A model generated the notes under the pieces. It was not told where the DNA came from. It saw only the letters and a program-made list of their open reading frames with translations, and made no database searches. A stretch of 64,000 nt of DNA from Corbicula japonica (Eukaryota > Mollusca > Bivalvia > Venerida > Cyrenidae), in the NCBI GenBank assembly GCA_038501625.1, contig JAZAYU010000112.1, forward strand, positions 1,911,084-1,975,083, in the 5' to 3' direction. Positions 61,801 through 64,000 of the stretch are shown here, piece after piece (position 1 is the first letter of the stretch; every line of letters begins with the position of its first letter). A program made the position numbers and the translations under genes.

Positions 61801-63918
61801 TTTTATATGTGACTGCTCTAATACGGGTTACCAGGGAAAAACTTGTACGGATCAGGTTAATGATTGCGCAGGTGCATTCACTTTATTCTTTTTTTGGTAC
61901 AAAATGAACACATGACAAAACTGTTAATTAGATAATATAATCTTTTGTTCGAAAGATAAGACTGTTATGACATGGATGAATCAATCTGACTAAAGTCAGA
62001 TCTTACAAAATGTAAAATCTGATGACGGTCCGCAGACACAGTACATAAGCTTAAGCGGTTTTCCCCGATTACTATTTTTAGAAAATGTCAACACAAGAAG
62101 CATGATTTATAACCCTCGCAAAGTGATCTGAACATGTCATCAAATTGGAAATGTGTGCAATACTACATAAACACCTACATCTTCAGTAAAATATGTCTTA
62201 CGCAGGCTGTCAACACTTTCCATGGTTTAAAATAGAATGTTTACTTTCACTATTTCGATTTTGTAGGCGACAATCTGATTGGTTTAAAGGGTTAGTGATA
62301 AAAACATGTTTTAGTTACTCGTCAGATCCTGATAGTGTAATGGTTTTCTGGAGATGATTTTAATCAGATTGTGGATGAGCAGTGTTGGTCCAGATCAAAT
62401 GGCTCATTCATGCCATCTGATTGCGATCTATACAGCTTTTCTATTTGTTCTGATAGTTCCTACCAAGAAGCAAACAATGCAGATCCAAATTGAACAGCAT
62501 GAATGTTCCATCCGATCTGAACCTGCACTGTCGCCCACGACGTGGAGTAAATACTTAAGAACTTTCATATTAGATACAGATTCTATGTAAAGAAAATTGC
62601 AGTGCTTCTTATAAAGGTGTGCAGTATAAAAAGTGCTCAAATCTGAAAGAGTTGAAAATCTGTGAAGAAATAATAATTACCGCAAATTGTAATTTGAAAA
62701 TTTTGTTAATTTGGTTTGTTAGGCATAATATGAAAATTAAATACATTTGCTTTAAATTAAATACATTTGATTCATCCAATTAATGTGTTTCTAGGTAATC
62801 CATGCCTTAATGGTGGTATCTGCATAGACAGTACAAATTCCTTTACATGTAAGTGCTCCGGAACTGGTTACTCTGGCGACCTGTGTCAGTTCAAGGTCAA
62901 CAACTGTGAAGGCATGCCCTGTAAGAACAATGGCAGCTGTTACGATGTGGGTGTGACCTTCCGGTGTGAATGTATGCCAGGGTACACAGGTACTTTGTGC
63001 TCGGAGGACATAGATGAGTGTCTGACCATGATGCACCGGTGTGCAGAGGGCAGCACCTGTCTCAACAGCCCAGGAACATATAGCTGTGTGTGCTCTGAGG
63101 ATTTTTCAGGTAATGTGAATTCCGTAATTTTTGTGGATTTCGTAGACAAATCAATTACTACATTCAAAACCACAAAAAAAAATTAAATATAAAACATGTT
63201 TGGAAGAAACTTGAAAATCATGAAATTAGGAACCCTCGAAAATAACATTTAACAGAAAACAAACTGAATGCCCTCAAAGTGCATATACAGGATAGGTTCT
63301 TGTTATTGGAATAGGTGATTTCAGATTTTAGTTAAAATAGCTGATATTACAAAATTTGAGTATGTGATATCCTTAGTTGGAATACAGTATCATTATATTT
63401 CACATGTGATTAATTTTCACATATTTCATGCTAGGGAAAGTGCACAAAGTCATATTCAAGCAAAATTAAAATATGTTTATGTAAAAGTTTTTCTTGTGAG
63501 AATAATACAATTCTTAAGTGAAGCTATGTCCACGCGAAAATGCAATCATGCCTTTGTTAAAAGCATGAAAGTTTTACAGGGGTACAACAAATATTATGTT
63601 CTAACTTAAGATATTTGATATTGTCTTTAATGGTGAATAACTTTCTTTCTTTGATTTGCAGGTCAGTTTTGTGGCATCATATTAGAGCGAAGTGAAGAAC
63701 AGTTAGGATCATCTAACACAGGGGTTATTGCTGGTTCCGTGTCTGTCATTGTGATAATTACAATCGCCATAATTGTCTCTGTCTGCTGGTATACCAGAAA
63801 ATCTCGTCGGATGAAGGGAAAATACAAACCATCGCAGGTGGAAAGGATCTCAGGAATATCAACTGGAATTCCTCTCCATAAGATCATAGACCAAAGTGGC
63901 AAAGAGAGACTTGTCTAG
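25346..63918 (+). CDS. crb: Crumbs apical polarity transmembrane protein, complete
   Basis: Crumbs is the single-pass apical determinant that recruits PALS1/Stardust and Moesin through its short tail. Twenty-two exons sum to 6369 nt (2122 aa) with every phase matching: 25346-25400, 26625-26822, 27645-27785, 29252-29474, 30261-30390, 31005-31338, 32464-32718, 34043-34174, 35688-35918, 36585-36916, 38255-38620, 40378-40558, 43682-43815, 50306-50465, 51945-52095, 55701-55927, 56824-57039, 57388-57576, 58251-60182, 61662-61871, 62795-63109, 63662-63918. Order: signal peptide; about 15 EGF; LamG1 (about 582-830); EGF; LamG2 (about 865-1045); EGF; LamG3 (about 1085-1250); about 20 EGF; TM about 2057-2081; tail 2082-2122 with GKYKPSQVE and terminal ERLV. 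Length is close to fly Crumbs and longer than vertebrate CRB1. Notch ligands and Eyes shut also have EGF arrays but lack this tail. Confidence 0.95.
25485..25910. repeat. family A copy containing palindrome B6
   Basis: The A element is interrupted at about 25552-25690 by family B. The pair sits in Crumbs intron 1, about 85 bp after the signal-peptide exon, and is flanked by a diverged direct repeat of about 40 bp (AAGCTGGGCAAA). Confidence 0.78.
25950..26362. repeat. family F element, copy 1
   Basis: TTTCTTGCATACC... to CATCTTCACCTCACA, with internal inverted segments (GGTATGCAAGAAAA; GTGAACTGTTTTGGC). It shares most of its length with 51429-51836. Confidence 0.72.
26366..26520. repeat. family A remnant
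   Basis: TAACCCTTTAATG, with one degraded hairpin. Confidence 0.5.
26625..26822 (+). CDS. crb: Crumbs exon 2: EGF1 and start of EGF2
   Basis: Acceptor CAACTTCAG, donor G|GTACAG, phase 1 to 1. It holds one whole EGF module ([11 protein letters not shown] to CE) and the first half of the next, which is finished in exon 3. Confidence 0.92.
26968..27362. repeat. family A copy containing palindrome B7
   Basis: Family B (about 27172-27310) is inserted in the second hairpin of A. The A sequence resumes at GGATCTACACAGGTTGC. Confidence 0.78.
27645..27785 (+). CDS. crb: Crumbs exon 3: end of EGF2, most of EGF3
   Basis: Acceptor TTCTAG, donor G|GTATGT, phase 1 to 1. It contains [16 protein letters not shown], a calcium-binding type EGF start with a CxSxPC O-glucosylation consensus. 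Confidence 0.92.
27818..28213. repeat. family A copy containing palindrome B8
   Basis: Family B at about 27983-28127 interrupts the second hairpin of A at almost the same place as in the copy at 26968. Confidence 0.78.
28214..29014. other. Crumbs intron 3 sequence, no feature seen
   Basis: AT-rich intron without identifiable exon or repeat family. Confidence 0.5.
29015..29079. repeat. family B palindrome B9, internally deleted
   Basis: Only the outer arms remain: GCCCAAGATAATAAAACTAA to TTAGTTTTATGATCTTGGGC. Confidence 0.78.
29252..29474 (+). CDS. crb: Crumbs exon 4: EGF3 end, EGF4, EGF5 start
   Basis: 223 nt, phase 1 to 2, donor AG|GTATGC. It encodes [12 protein letters not shown] and DECKSSPC modules. 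The phase-2 exit is unusual in this gene and is matched by the single-base entry of exon 5. Confidence 0.91.
29606..29815. repeat. family A remnant
   Basis: A second-hairpin remnant (TAGATTCAGATCAG ... TTGATCTACAC). Confidence 0.55.
29816..30260. other. Crumbs intron 4 remainder, no feature seen
   Basis: Intron sequence up to the exon 5 acceptor; nothing recognised. Confidence 0.5.
30261..30390 (+). CDS. crb: Crumbs exon 5: EGF5 end, EGF6 start
   Basis: 130 nt, acceptor TTTCCAG, donor CAG|GTCAGT, phase 2 to 0. It encodes [12 protein letters not shown] and [14 protein letters not shown]. Confidence 0.91.
30391..31004. other. Crumbs intron 5, no feature seen
   Basis: A short intron of 614 bp without repeats. 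It is the cleanest intron of its size in the gene. Confidence 0.55.
31005..31338 (+). CDS. crb: Crumbs exon 6: EGF6 end to EGF9 start
   Basis: 334 nt covering two complete EGF modules ([12 protein letters not shown] and [12 protein letters not shown]) and parts of two others. Acceptor CTTGTTAG, donor G|GTTAGT, phase 0 to 1. Confidence 0.92.
31610..31850. repeat. family A element, diverged
   Basis: GCCACCAGTGTAGATCCC ... ATGGGGTAAAG, with both hairpins visible. Confidence 0.68.
32028..32190. repeat. family C element
   Basis: The same AGCCACCTG ... GACAGGTTTGACTGT unit as at 6232-6412. Confidence 0.68.
32464..32718 (+). CDS. crb: Crumbs exon 7: EGF9 end, EGF10, EGF11 start
   Basis: 255 nt, phase 1 to 1, acceptor ATGAACAG, donor A|GTATGT. 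It contains [14 protein letters not shown] and [15 protein letters not shown] family A element begins about 45 bp past the donor. Confidence 0.92.
32764..33004. repeat. family A element
   Basis: Full-length, near-consensus, in the GCGAACAG-first class (first hairpin mutated to TTGAACAG). Confidence 0.87.
33008..33166. repeat. family C element, inverted
   Basis: It ends GCAGGTTCAACTGT, the reverse complement of the 6232 start. It abuts the preceding family A copy. Confidence 0.66.
33167..33427. repeat. family A element, degenerate
   Basis: Weak hairpins, ending AGAGTAAAGGGTTA. Confidence 0.58.
33606..33805. repeat. imperfect foldback of about 200 bp
   Basis: AACTCCATGCTCAAAACTCAG pairs with the AGAGTTTTGAGCATAGAGTT segment near 33765. 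The ends resemble family B (AAGGTTATAAAACTT). Possibly a distant B relative with a different centre. Confidence 0.5.
33807..33957. repeat. family B palindrome B10
   Basis: GGGCCCAAGATCATAAAACT to AGTTTTATGATCTTGGGCAC. It ends about 85 bp before Crumbs exon 8. Confidence 0.87.
34043..34174 (+). CDS. crb: Crumbs exon 8: EGF11 end, EGF12 start
   Basis: 132 nt, acceptor TTTTACAG, donor G|GTAAAG, phase 1 to 1. It encodes GKFCEM and [13 protein letters not shown]. Confidence 0.92.
34175..34900. other. Crumbs intron 8, first part, no feature seen
   Basis: AT-rich, no recognisable element. Confidence 0.5.
34904..35094. repeat. family A element without termini
   Basis: Two hairpin modules with mismatches, directly next to a full copy. 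Confidence 0.62.
35097..35338. repeat. family A element
   Basis: Near-consensus full copy in the GCGACCAG-first orientation. Confidence 0.87.
35375..35512 (+). pseudogene. decayed duplicate of Crumbs exon 9 5' part and its acceptor
   Basis: ATATTTATAGGCAAACAATG then TTAAGAATGGTGCTGTCTGT repeats the true exon 9 start (35680-35756) with mismatches and an in-frame stop. Upstream intron sequence (AAAAGCCTTATTAAT) is also copied. Truncated at the palindrome that follows. Confidence 0.8.
35513..35622. repeat. family B palindrome B11, shortened centre
   Basis: GAGCCCAAGATCACAAAACT to TTAGTTTTATGATCTTGGGC. It lies exactly between the decayed and the true exon 9. Confidence 0.85.
35688..35918 (+). 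CDS. crb: Crumbs exon 9: EGF12 end, EGF13, EGF14 start
   Basis: 231 nt, acceptor TATTTACAG, donor G|GTATGT, phase 1 to 1. It encodes [14 protein letters not shown] and [13 protein letters not shown] decayed copy of its first 70 or so bases plus upstream intron lies at about 35375-35512. Confidence 0.92.
35975..36240. repeat. family A copy containing palindrome B12
   Basis: Family B (about 36026-36167) is inserted in the first hairpin of A, right after AACAGTTCA. Confidence 0.76.
36585..36916 (+). CDS. crb: Crumbs exon 10: EGF14 end, EGF15, LamG1 start
   Basis: 332 nt, phase 1 to 0, donor GGG|GTATGC. After the last N-terminal EGF ([12 protein letters not shown]) the sequence enters a LamG fold. 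[20 protein letters not shown] is the typical first LamG beta-strand pattern. Confidence 0.92.
36917..37843. other. Crumbs intron 10, first part, no feature seen
   Basis: AT-rich intron; short frames only. No repeat family recognised. Confidence 0.5.
37844..38080. repeat. family A element
   Basis: Full-length with moderate divergence. It ends about 175 bp before exon 11. Confidence 0.83.
38255..38620 (+). CDS. crb: Crumbs exon 11: body of LamG1
   Basis: 122 codons, phase 0 on both sides, acceptor TTTAATAG, donor GGG|GTAAGC. It runs from [17 protein letters not shown] to NFVGCLG, the conserved Phe-x-Gly-Cys end of a LamG domain. Confidence 0.92.
38682..39937. mobile_element. hAT-like element 3 in Crumbs intron 11
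   Basis: Ends CAGGGATTCTAAAAT / ATTTTAGAATCCCTG. A perfect 8-bp ATTTGTGG duplication flanks it (38674-38681 and 39938-39945). 1256 bp without an intact transposase frame. It includes an internal direct repeat of about 57 bp at 39737-39852. Confidence 0.92.
40378..40558 (+). CDS. crb: Crumbs exon 12: LamG1 end, EGF16 start
   Basis: 181 nt, acceptor TGACTAG, donor G|GTTAGT, phase 0 to 1. [17 protein letters not shown] links LamG1 to the EGF module [12 protein letters not shown]. Confidence 0.92.
40575..40758. repeat. repeat with GCGGCTTATA motifs
   Basis: CTGAATATAAGCCACACTT ... GTGCGGCTTATATTCGAAC forms an imperfect inverted pair. It starts 17 bp past the donor of Crumbs exon 12. Confidence 0.6.
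40806..41010. repeat. family A element, diverged
   Basis: TTAACCCTTCACGCC, with the first hairpin clear and the second decayed. A further fragment lies at 41285-41388. Confidence 0.65.
41612..43617 (+). repeat. pearl-like element with (CCGT)n and units of about 160-187 bp
   Basis: Terminal hairpin TACCCCCGCTTCGAAG...GGGGGTA, microsatellite (CCGT)n at 41662-41698, then about eight units with TTTCCGTCGCAGTTTTCT (at about 41705, 41890, 42077, 42689, 42856, 43023, 43186, 43345). The tail is GGTGATAGCTCTTGTT-like (CTTCAGTGATAGCTCTTGTT). The combination matches the pearl class described from bivalves. A foldback of about 440 bp is inserted at about 42134-42573. Confidence 0.82.
42134..42573. repeat. 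family G foldback inserted in a pearl-like unit
   Basis: TGTTTTTACCAGTGTAAGAT ... ATCTTACACTGGTAAAAACA with inner arms CACGAGTG/CACTCGTG. It breaks one tandem unit between GCATA and ATGCTTTATCC, so it is younger than the array. Confidence 0.8.
43682..43815 (+). CDS. crb: Crumbs exon 13: EGF16 end, LamG2 start
   Basis: 134 nt, phase 1 to 0, donor ACA|GTAAGC. It encodes [18 protein letters not shown] and the [16 protein letters not shown] strand of LamG2. A 6.5-kb repeat-filled intron follows. Confidence 0.91.
43850..44045. repeat. family A element, diverged
   Basis: TTAAACCCTTTTCTCC, with weak hairpins, 35 bp after Crumbs exon 13. Confidence 0.62.
44213..46100 (+). repeat. pearl-like element with two unit types
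   Basis: Starts CTCGACTATTCGAAGAATAG (hairpin) and ends GAATAGTCGAGCATGCTG...GACAGCTCTTGTTTT. The first part has three units of about 175 bp (CACTTTGGTCCAT). From about 44800 to 45640 there are five to six units of the same 150-bp sequence as at 430-2335, but reverse-complemented. 45671-46060 is unique. Confidence 0.78.
46985..47225. repeat. family A element
   Basis: Full-length with both termini and hairpins. Confidence 0.85.
47295..48405 (+). repeat. pearl-like element with units of about 143 bp and receptor-like motifs
   Basis: Hairpin TCTCCCCCCCTCTGGGGGAGA, (TCTG/TCCG)n tract at 47338-47362, then about six units with GTCAGTAGGTCAAAGGTCAA. It closes with GGTGGGGGAGACATGCG. Each unit holds clustered AGGTCA half-sites. 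Confidence 0.82.
48420..48486. repeat. family B fragment
   Basis: GATGCTTGAGAATTGAGTAT ... GTCTCAGTTTTATTGTCTTT matches the right arm of family B. Confidence 0.6.
48509..48750. repeat. family A element, diverged
   Basis: TTAACTCTTTCCTCC to AGAGGAAAGGATTAA, with both hairpins weak. Confidence 0.72.
48773..49818 (+). repeat. pearl-like element
   Basis: Starts TTATCCCCCGCCGCATAGC and ends GCGGGGGTATTAATCACC...AGTGATAGCTCTTGTTAA, the same tail as the element at 41612. It has a short (CNGT)n tract near 48830-48855. Confidence 0.7.
50306..50465 (+). CDS. crb: Crumbs exon 14: LamG2 middle
   Basis: 160 nt, acceptor TTACTTTAG, donor A|GTAAGT, phase 0 to 1. It encodes [17 protein letters not shown] and [14 protein letters not shown]. 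The 3' 80-100 bases are repeated three more times just downstream, each with a GTAAG donor. Confidence 0.91.
50487..50840 (+). pseudogene. three tandem partial copies of Crumbs exon 14 3' part
   Basis: Each copy carries TGTCAAGGTCAT...GACTGG and ends with TCCAGTAAGT-like donor sequence (near 50580, 50706, 50831), at spacings of about 117-126 bp. Copy 1 has a frame-breaking deletion. Copies 2 and 3 keep the exon 14 reading frame. They are separated by CTCATAACAG or CTCTTAACAG. Confidence 0.85.
50860..51090 (+). repeat. pearl-like element fragment
   Basis: A hairpin-like head (TATGCCTCACAAAGTCTTTACGAGGCATA, with GCCTC/GAGGC arms), GGCCGGCCGTCCGTACC, and part of one unit. Confidence 0.6.
51148..51297. 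repeat. partial family A element
   Basis: One hairpin joined to a right terminus, GGAGAAAGGGTTAA. Confidence 0.66.
51429..51836. repeat. family F element, copy 2
   Basis: Matches 25950-26362, including GGTATGCAAGAAAA and GATTTTTCCATCTTCACCTC. It contains AGTCACGTGAGTGACGTCA near 51517. Confidence 0.75.
51945..52095 (+). CDS. crb: Crumbs exon 15: LamG2 late strands
   Basis: 151 nt, acceptor TTTTTCAG, phase 1 to 2. The donor AG|GTTCAG is weak, but it is the site that gives the phase needed by exon 16. It encodes [15 protein letters not shown], the usual LamG PLYxG strand. Confidence is lower at the 3' edge. Confidence 0.8.
52230..54575 (+). repeat. pearl-like element with nested relative and telomere-like tracts
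   Basis: Hairpin ATGCCCCCGAAGGGAGGCAT, (TCCG)n at 52270-52312, then units of about 157 bp with AACCGCTTGAGGGATTTC. Telomere-type CCCTAA runs occur at 52611-52640 and 52768-52806. From about 52800 a second element type follows (units of about 145 bp with AAAACTAGGTCACTGTTACT) to about 54275. The outer tail is TTCGGGGGCATATGTCAATT...GACAGCTCTTGTTTA. Confidence 0.76.
52611..52806. repeat. two telomere-like CCCTAA tracts
   Basis: Runs of CCCTAACCCTAAACCCTAAC at 52611-52640 and 52768-52806, one per tandem unit of the surrounding element. TTAGGG is the usual telomere repeat of molluscs. Confidence 0.85.
54950..55075. repeat. family A remnant
   Basis: TGATCTGGATCTACACTGG and AACAGTGTAGATAGATCC around a shortened spacer. 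Confidence 0.55.
55140..55345. repeat. family B palindrome B13 plus an adjoining half copy
   Basis: A full palindrome to about 55287, followed by a second start GGCTGCAAGATTATCAAACT that repeats the left flank and arm. Confidence 0.8.
55389..55637. repeat. family A element
   Basis: Full-length. It ends 63 bp before Crumbs exon 16. Confidence 0.82.
55701..55927 (+). CDS. crb: Crumbs exon 16: LamG2 end, EGF17
   Basis: 227 nt, acceptor TTTATTTCAG, donor G|GTAGAC, phase 2 to 1. [19 protein letters not shown] closes LamG2. [12 protein letters not shown] opens a complete EGF module. Confidence 0.92.
55995..56243. repeat. family A element
   Basis: TTAAACCTTTCCTTC to GAGGAAAGGGTTAA, about 70 bp past exon 16. 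Confidence 0.8.
56570..56797. repeat. family A element
   Basis: The second hairpin is incomplete. It ends about 25 bp before exon 17. Confidence 0.75.
56824..57039 (+). CDS. crb: Crumbs exon 17: LamG3 first half
   Basis: 216 nt, acceptor TATGATTCAG, donor A|GTAGGT, phase 1 to 1. It encodes [20 protein letters not shown], a textbook LamG strand pair. A donor four bases later (AG|GTACTT) would break the phase and was not used. Confidence 0.88.
57388..57576 (+). CDS. crb: Crumbs exon 18: LamG3 second half
   Basis: 189 nt, acceptor GTGTTTCAG, donor G|GTACAG, phase 1 to 1. [15 protein letters not shown] and [13 protein letters not shown] are typical late LamG strands. Confidence 0.92.
57612..57771. 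repeat. family B palindrome B14
   Basis: Full palindrome 35 bp after exon 18. Confidence 0.87.
57808..58006. repeat. family B palindrome B15 with triplicated centre
   Basis: CTGATTGGCTGAAATGGTGA occurs three times in tandem (period 25 bp, 57858-57932) on the left side of the centre only. Confidence 0.87.
58251..60182 (+). CDS. crb: Crumbs exon 19: LamG3 end plus long EGF array
   Basis: A single 1932-nt exon (acceptor CATTTTAG, donor G|GTTTGT, phase 1 to 1), coding for about 644 residues. It completes LamG3 ([12 protein letters not shown]) and then holds about 14 EGF modules without an intron. Elsewhere in the gene each exon holds one to three. Several modules carry DIDEC-type calcium-binding starts and CxSxPC O-glucosylation motifs. 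One module near residues 1738-1805 has atypical cysteine spacing. Confidence 0.94.
60234..60374. repeat. family B palindrome B16
   Basis: It starts about 50 bp after the donor of exon 19, with moderately diverged arms. Confidence 0.8.
60459..60682. repeat. family A element
   Basis: Both termini present. The second hairpin lacks its loop segment. Confidence 0.8.
60715..60938. repeat. family A element, diverged
   Basis: Weak hairpins, ending GGAGTAAAGCATTAA. Confidence 0.6.
60985..61410. repeat. foldback element with AAGTTGCCCTACATTTGTAG ends
   Basis: Outer arms at 60990-61011 and 61385-61408. Inner arms GAGTCCAAATAGAGAAATCT/AGATTTCTCTATTTGGACTC and GAAATAGACACG/CGTGTCTATTTC. No ORF. Confidence 0.8.
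61662..61871 (+). CDS. crb: Crumbs exon 20: EGF modules
   Basis: 210 nt, phase 1 to 1, acceptor TATAACAG, donor G|GTGCAT (weak). It encodes [16 protein letters not shown] and [14 protein letters not shown]. Confidence 0.89.
61872..62794. other. Crumbs intron 20
   Basis: It contains the short repeat shared with 15400-15500 (at about 62280-62365) and a degenerate family A copy at about 62375-62560. Nothing else is recognised. Confidence 0.55.
62795..63109 (+). CDS. crb: Crumbs exon 21: membrane-proximal EGF modules
   Basis: 315 nt, acceptor GTTTCTAG, donor G|GTAATG, phase 1 to 1. It has two full modules, including [14 protein letters not shown], and most of a calcium-binding type module starting DIDECLTM. 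Confidence 0.92.
63110..63661. other. Crumbs last intron, no feature seen
   Basis: AT-rich, 552 bp, without recognisable repeat. Confidence 0.55.
63662..63918 (+). CDS. crb: Crumbs exon 22: transmembrane segment and cytoplasmic tail
   Basis: After the last EGF cysteine (GQFCG) comes a transmembrane helix, about residues 2057-2081 ([20 protein letters not shown]). The stop-transfer cluster RKSRRMKGK, the FERM-binding-like stretch GKYKPSQVE and the C-terminal PDZ ligand ERLV then precede TAG at 63916-63918. In fly and vertebrate Crumbs the ligand is ERLI. This tail is the decisive evidence for the gene's identity. Confidence 0.96.
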
Positions 63919-64000
63919 TTCTATAGTCTGTGCATGATGTGCACCATCAGTGCATGACATGAGCCACCTATGCATAAGGTGCAAGACACTCACTGGGATA
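63919..64000 (+). other. start of Crumbs 3' UTR
   Basis: Non-coding sequence after the stop codon, with imperfect repeats around TGCATGA and GTGCA. No AATAAA is seen before the window ends, so the transcript end lies outside. Confidence 0.6.

Noticed and set aside
25346..63918. Assignment to Notch, a Notch ligand, Slit or Eyes shut
   Set aside because: No Notch repeats, DSL or LRR domains are seen, and the transmembrane segment followed by a short ERLV tail with three LamG domains is specific to Crumbs.

Overview
The window is animal genomic DNA of low GC with two large multi-exon genes in head-to-head orientation and a very heavy load of interspersed repeats. Several of those repeats look like the bivalve 'pearl' class: a terminal hairpin, a (CCGT)n microsatellite, then tandem units of about 145-187 bp. 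This makes a bivalve mollusc the most likely source. Species cannot be decided from the sequence.

Left part, minus strand, 16501 down to 2772 and running off the left edge: a whirlin (WHRN) orthologue. Fourteen coding exons join with consistent phases to 865 codons plus 2 nt. They encode, in order, harmonin-homology domain 1 (HHD1), PDZ1, PDZ2, HHD2 and a Ser/Pro-rich linker. PDZ3 is expected just outside the window.

Middle, 16502-25345: an intergenic stretch of about 8.8 kb between the two start codons. It is largely filled by foldback and long-inverted-repeat elements.

Right part, plus strand, 25346-63918: a complete Crumbs gene. Twenty-two coding exons sum to 6369 nt, which gives 2122 aa. 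The protein has a signal peptide, about 15 EGF modules, LamG1, one EGF, LamG2, one EGF, LamG3, about 20 more EGF modules (most of them in one 1.9-kb exon), a transmembrane segment and a 41-aa tail with a FERM-binding stretch and a C-terminal ERLV PDZ ligand. Both genes belong to apical-polarity or photoreceptor/hair-cell PDZ networks, but a direct link between them is not shown here.

Repeats: family A is a double-hairpin element of about 240 bp with TTAACCCTTTCC termini (more than 40 full or partial copies). Family B is a near-perfect palindrome of about 140 bp (about 16 copies). There are also at least three hAT-like insertions with recognisable 8-bp target duplications (one pair nested), several other foldback families, and seven or more pearl-like elements. 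Some repeats touch gene structure: a palindrome supplies a whirlin splice donor, a decayed copy of a Crumbs exon flanks another palindrome, and the 3' part of Crumbs exon 14 is repeated in tandem.
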